64,000 nt of DNA from Ensifer adhaerens (GTDB lineage: Bacteria > Pseudomonadota > Alphaproteobacteria > Rhizobiales > Rhizobiaceae): the NCBI RefSeq assembly GCF_000697965.2, contig NZ_CP015880.1, positions 248,001-312,000 of the forward strand, given 5' to 3'. Under the pieces are notes generated by a model. It searched no databases and had not been told where the DNA came from. It saw only the letters and a list, made by a program, of their open reading frames with translations. The position numbers and the translations under genes were made by a program. Positions 61,494 through 64,000 of this stretch are shown one piece after another (the stretch's first letter is position 1; every line of letters starts with the position of its first letter).

Positions 61494-62795
61494 ATGCTGA
61501 GACGCCTGCGAACCGCTCTGATGGCCTGCTGTGTGCTGGCGACCCCCGTTTTAACCGGAGGTGCCAGGGCGAACGATATCGAGGAGCTCGCACCCTTCAA
61601 GATGATCCGGTCGCTGCAATATGTGCAGGACTCGGTCGTCCTTGGCGACCATTCGGCGATCGAAATGCAGCGCTTCATGCTGGGCGCCATCGACAAGCGC
61701 CTGCGTGCGGCCGACGCGGCGGTCTTCCGTGATCCGCGCAACGTCGATGCGGCGCTGGTCTATGCCATGAGCGGCGGCAATCCGGAGACGCTGAAGTACC
61801 TTGCGGATCACGATGTGGCCGGGAACTTCGATTCCCGCGTCACCGAGGCGCTGACGCAATATCTGAATGGCAAGGGCGGCCTGATCGTCGAGAGCCTGTC
61901 CAAGGCCGCGCCTGAGTACCGCAGCGCCCGCATCGGCCCCTATCTCTACCTCATCCTCGGCAACGCGACATCGCAGCAGGATCCTGTGGGCGCGATGAAG
62001 TACTACGACTGGGCCCGTCTCGCGGCCCCGGGTACGATCATCGAAGAGGCTGCCCTGCGTCGCTCGGTTTTCCTCGCGGTGCAGGCGGGCGACGCGGACA
62101 AGGGCTTCCGCTATGCGCTGACCTATGCCCGCCGCTACCTGACCTCCCCCTATGCCAGCCAGTTCGCGGATGTCTTCGTCGAACTCGCCGTCGCCCATTT
62201 CGATGGCGGGGCGCAGGGGCGAATTTCGGAGATCCTGGGTTTCATGGACGCGCCGCGCCAGCGCGAAGTCTTCCTTCGCGTCGCCCGCCGCGCGGCGATC
62301 GCCGGCAAGCAAGAACTCGCAAAGCTCGCGTCTGAACGCGCCGAGGCGCTCGGCGCAGACGGCGCGCCGCAGCCGAAACTGCTTGCCAGCTTCTATGCCG
62401 GATTGGCCTCGGTGCCTTCCAATGACGTGTTTGCCGCGACGGCGAGCCTGGCGGCGATATCGGATGCGGAGCTTTCGCCGCGCGACCGCGCCTTGCGCGA
62501 CGCTGCAAAGGCGGTTGCGGACGCCGTCGTCCGGCCACCTGTCGGTGAAAGCCTCACGCAAGCGTTTGCGTCTAAACCCGATAGACCGGTTGAGGCGAAC
62601 GCGTCGGCCGCAAGCGAGGAAACTGGCAGCGGCATGAGCCCCTTTGGAAGCGGGCAGACCCCGGCGGTTGCGCCGGAGACCGTGGCCGCATCCGGCGCTG
62701 ACGAGGTGGCGGACCCGAAGCACGATGGCTTCGTGGCGAAAGGACGATCGAAGATCGAAGAGATCGACGCTCTCCTGAAGGGAGAAGACAAATGA
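61494..62795 (+). CDS. motC: Motor protein MotC
   Basis: This 433-aa precursor has a signal peptide (MLRRLRTALMACCVLATPVLTGGARA) and a periplasmic helical domain (DIEELAPFKMIRSLQYVQDSVVLGDHSAIEMQRFMLGAIDKRL). In S. meliloti MotC binds the periplasmic part of MotB and sets motor speed; MotE (50587-51126) is its chaperone. It lies between motB and fliK; its stop overlaps fliK. Confidence 0.93.
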   Translation: MLRRLRTALMACCVLATPVLTGGARANDIEELAPFKMIRSLQYVQDSVVLGDHSAIEMQRFMLGAIDKRLRAADAAVFRDPRNVDAALVYAMSGGNPETLKYLADHDVAGNFDSRVTEALTQYLNGKGGLIVESLSKAAPEYRSARIGPYLYLILGNATSQQDPVGAMKYYDWARLAAPGTIIEEAALRRSVFLAVQAGDADKGFRYALTYARRYLTSPYASQFADVFVELAVAHFDGGAQGRISEILGFMDAPRQREVFLRVARRAAIAGKQELAKLASERAEALGADGAPQPKLLASFYAGLASVPSNDVFAATASLAAISDAELSPRDRALRDAAKAVADAVVRPPVGESLTQAFASKPDRPVEANASAASEETGSGMSPFGSGQTPAVAPETVAASGADEVADPKHDGFVAKGRSKIEEIDALLKGEDK

Positions 62796-64000
62796 GGGCT
62801 GAGGACACCCTGCGCATGCCTCCGACACCTGTCGGCACGGGAAGCGGACGAGCGGGCGGCAAGGAGCAGGCCGGTGGTGCATCGGCCGGCGCGTTTGAAG
62901 ATGCCGTGGCCAATGCCGGGCGGCAAAGAAACAACGACCAGCCGGGTTCAGGCAAAGGCGGCAACGACGCCGCTGCCGGCAGCGACGCGGAGGCGGGAGC
63001 CTTGATCGACAAGGACAATATTGCCAAGGCCGCGGGCAGGGCTCTGACACGCAGCATCAGCCTTGGTCGCAACGACCAGTTCGACGAACACGCGCTGCGC
63101 GACCATTTCCAGGCGGCCGAGCGCGGCGTTGGCGGCAAACGTGCCGTCGACAAGACCGATCCGGCCAAATCGGCTGCCGTGTCCGATGATCTGGCTCAAG
63201 TGGAGGTCGATGAAGAACTCGCCAAGCGCATTGCCACCTTGACGAAAGGCATTGGCAAAGCGCCGGCAGATGGCGCCTCGGTCGATGGCGACGTCAACGC
63301 CGGCGGCGAGGGCGCTGAAGCCAAGCAGACAGCTACAGCGATGGACGATCTGCTGACGCTGCTGGGCGGTGCCCAGGCGACGCAGCCTCAGGGACAGGCG
63401 GCGGCCGCGCGCCAGGCAGCGGATGGCCAGATTGAAGGCGCGGCGCCCGTTGCCGGTGGCAGCGAGCATGGCGCGAAAGCCGAGGCACAGGCGGGCGAGA
63501 ACGACCCCGACCGGCTCTTCCGCTTCGCCCGGGCTGACGGCAAGGGACAGGCCGTTTCCATGAGTCTCTCGAAGGACGGTGATGCGGCGTTCGACGCTGC
63601 CCGCTCGCAAGGCTCCGCCAAGGTCGAGAATGTCACCGTGCTCGAGGCCCGGCGTTATCTCGGCATCTCGATGAGCCCGAACACCAGCGCCGTGGCAGAC
63701 GCCATCGCCGGTGAGGCCACCACTTCCCTGCAGCCAAGTGCTGCACTCGGTCAGCCGGGCGCGTGGACGCAGGCCGGCAAAACGCTCAACACCCTGAAGA
63801 TCCAGCTTCACCCGATCGAGCTTGGCCTTGTCACGGCCACGCTGCGCCTGAAGGATGACGAACTGCAGGTCGAGCTGAAGGTCGAGAACGGCGACGCCTT
63901 CCGGCAGTTGCGCGACGACCAGAACGACTTGGTCAAGGCGCTGCGCGCTCAGGGCTTTGCGGTCGATCAGGTGAACATCGTATTCAACTCCGGCGGCGAC
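62792..64000 (+). CDS. fliK: Flagellar hook-length control protein FliK (partial, cut by window end)
   Basis: The frame from ATG 62792 is open to the end (403 codons). The N-terminal part is Ala/Gly/Lys-rich and polar; the last 60 residues (LHPIELGLVTATLRLKDDELQVELKVENGDAFRQLRDDQNDLVKALRAQGFAVDQVNIVF) are the Flg_hook C-terminal domain. FliK measures the hook and triggers the export switch through FlhB. GGGAGA precedes the start, which overlaps the motC stop. The end lies beyond the window. Confidence 0.9.
   Translation, partial: MRAEDTLRMPPTPVGTGSGRAGGKEQAGGASAGAFEDAVANAGRQRNNDQPGSGKGGNDAAAGSDAEAGALIDKDNIAKAAGRALTRSISLGRNDQFDEHALRDHFQAAERGVGGKRAVDKTDPAKSAAVSDDLAQVEVDEELAKRIATLTKGIGKAPADGASVDGDVNAGGEGAEAKQTATAMDDLLTLLGGAQATQPQGQAAAARQAADGQIEGAAPVAGGSEHGAKAEAQAGENDPDRLFRFARADGKGQAVSMSLSKDGDAAFDAARSQGSAKVENVTVLEARRYLGISMSPNTSAVADAIAGEATTSLQPSAALGQPGAWTQAGKTLNTLKIQLHPIELGLVTATLRLKDDELQVELKVENGDAFRQLRDDQNDLVKALRAQGFAVDQVNIVFNSGGD

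Noticed and set aside
62792..64000. fliK as a broken gene
   Set aside because: The frame is intact and simply runs past the window end; the C-terminal Flg_hook domain is in frame.
1..64000. CRISPR arrays, insertion sequences, rRNA genes or prophage
   Set aside because: No regularly spaced repeats, transposase or integrase genes, rRNA sequence or phage structural genes were seen on either strand.

Overview
The window is about 62-64% GC (estimated by eye) and encodes proteins typical of an alphaproteobacterium in the Rhizobiaceae. Gene content and order match the Sinorhizobium/Ensifer chromosome closely: a chemotaxis operon icpA-cheS-cheY1-A-W-R-B-Y2-D-T, the VisN/VisR motility regulators, MotB/MotC/MotE motor proteins, and a rhamnose locus of the R. 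leguminosarum rhaRSTPQUK/rhaDI type. The genus is my inference; no database was searched.

Layout. 1-780: the tail of maf, yacG and tRNA-Phe(GAA). 857-5990: a LysR regulator divergent from a PrpF/GalD-like tautomerase and a tripartite tricarboxylate transporter (tctCBA). 6187-11433: an accessory stretch with an acyltransferase-3, a long orphan flagellin (587 aa), a small secreted protein, a family 2 glycosyltransferase and a 28-aa membrane peptide. 11474-13102: small housekeeping and hypothetical genes. 13259-24253: L-rhamnose catabolism, with rhaI-rhaD leftward and rhaR-S-T-P-Q-U-K rightward from a shared operator region. 24817-33417: the chemotaxis operon. 33777-64000: the flagellar regulon: fliF, visN-visR, a leftward motA-fliM-fliN-fliG-flhB-orf block, a rightward block from a DUF1217 gene through flgF-fliI-orf-flgBC-fliE-flgG-flgA-flgI-motE-flgH-fliL-fliP, a leftward GT41 (OGT-like) glycosyltransferase, three flagellin genes, then fliH-like-motB-motC-fliK (cut by the window end).

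How the parts fit. The right half holds most of the sensory and motor machinery of a complex rhizobial flagellum. Two regulatory patterns emerged from reading the non-coding DNA. First, the sequence TTAA-N7-TTAA, the binding consensus of the cell-cycle regulator CtrA, occurs exactly five times that I found: upstream of the orphan flagellin, flaA, the third flagellin, visN and the 28-aa membrane peptide. A one-mismatch copy precedes flaB. Second, the three clustered flagellin genes share a 5' leader: a small CCGG/CCGG hairpin followed by TGTCC that can pair with the Shine-Dalgarno region, with a G-U pair preserving the pairing in flaB and another in the third gene. The orphan flagellin lacks it. 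Both glycosyltransferase genes diverge from intergenic regions that hold CtrA-type boxes, which makes them candidates for flagellin glycosylation. These three observations are the best leads for something undescribed.
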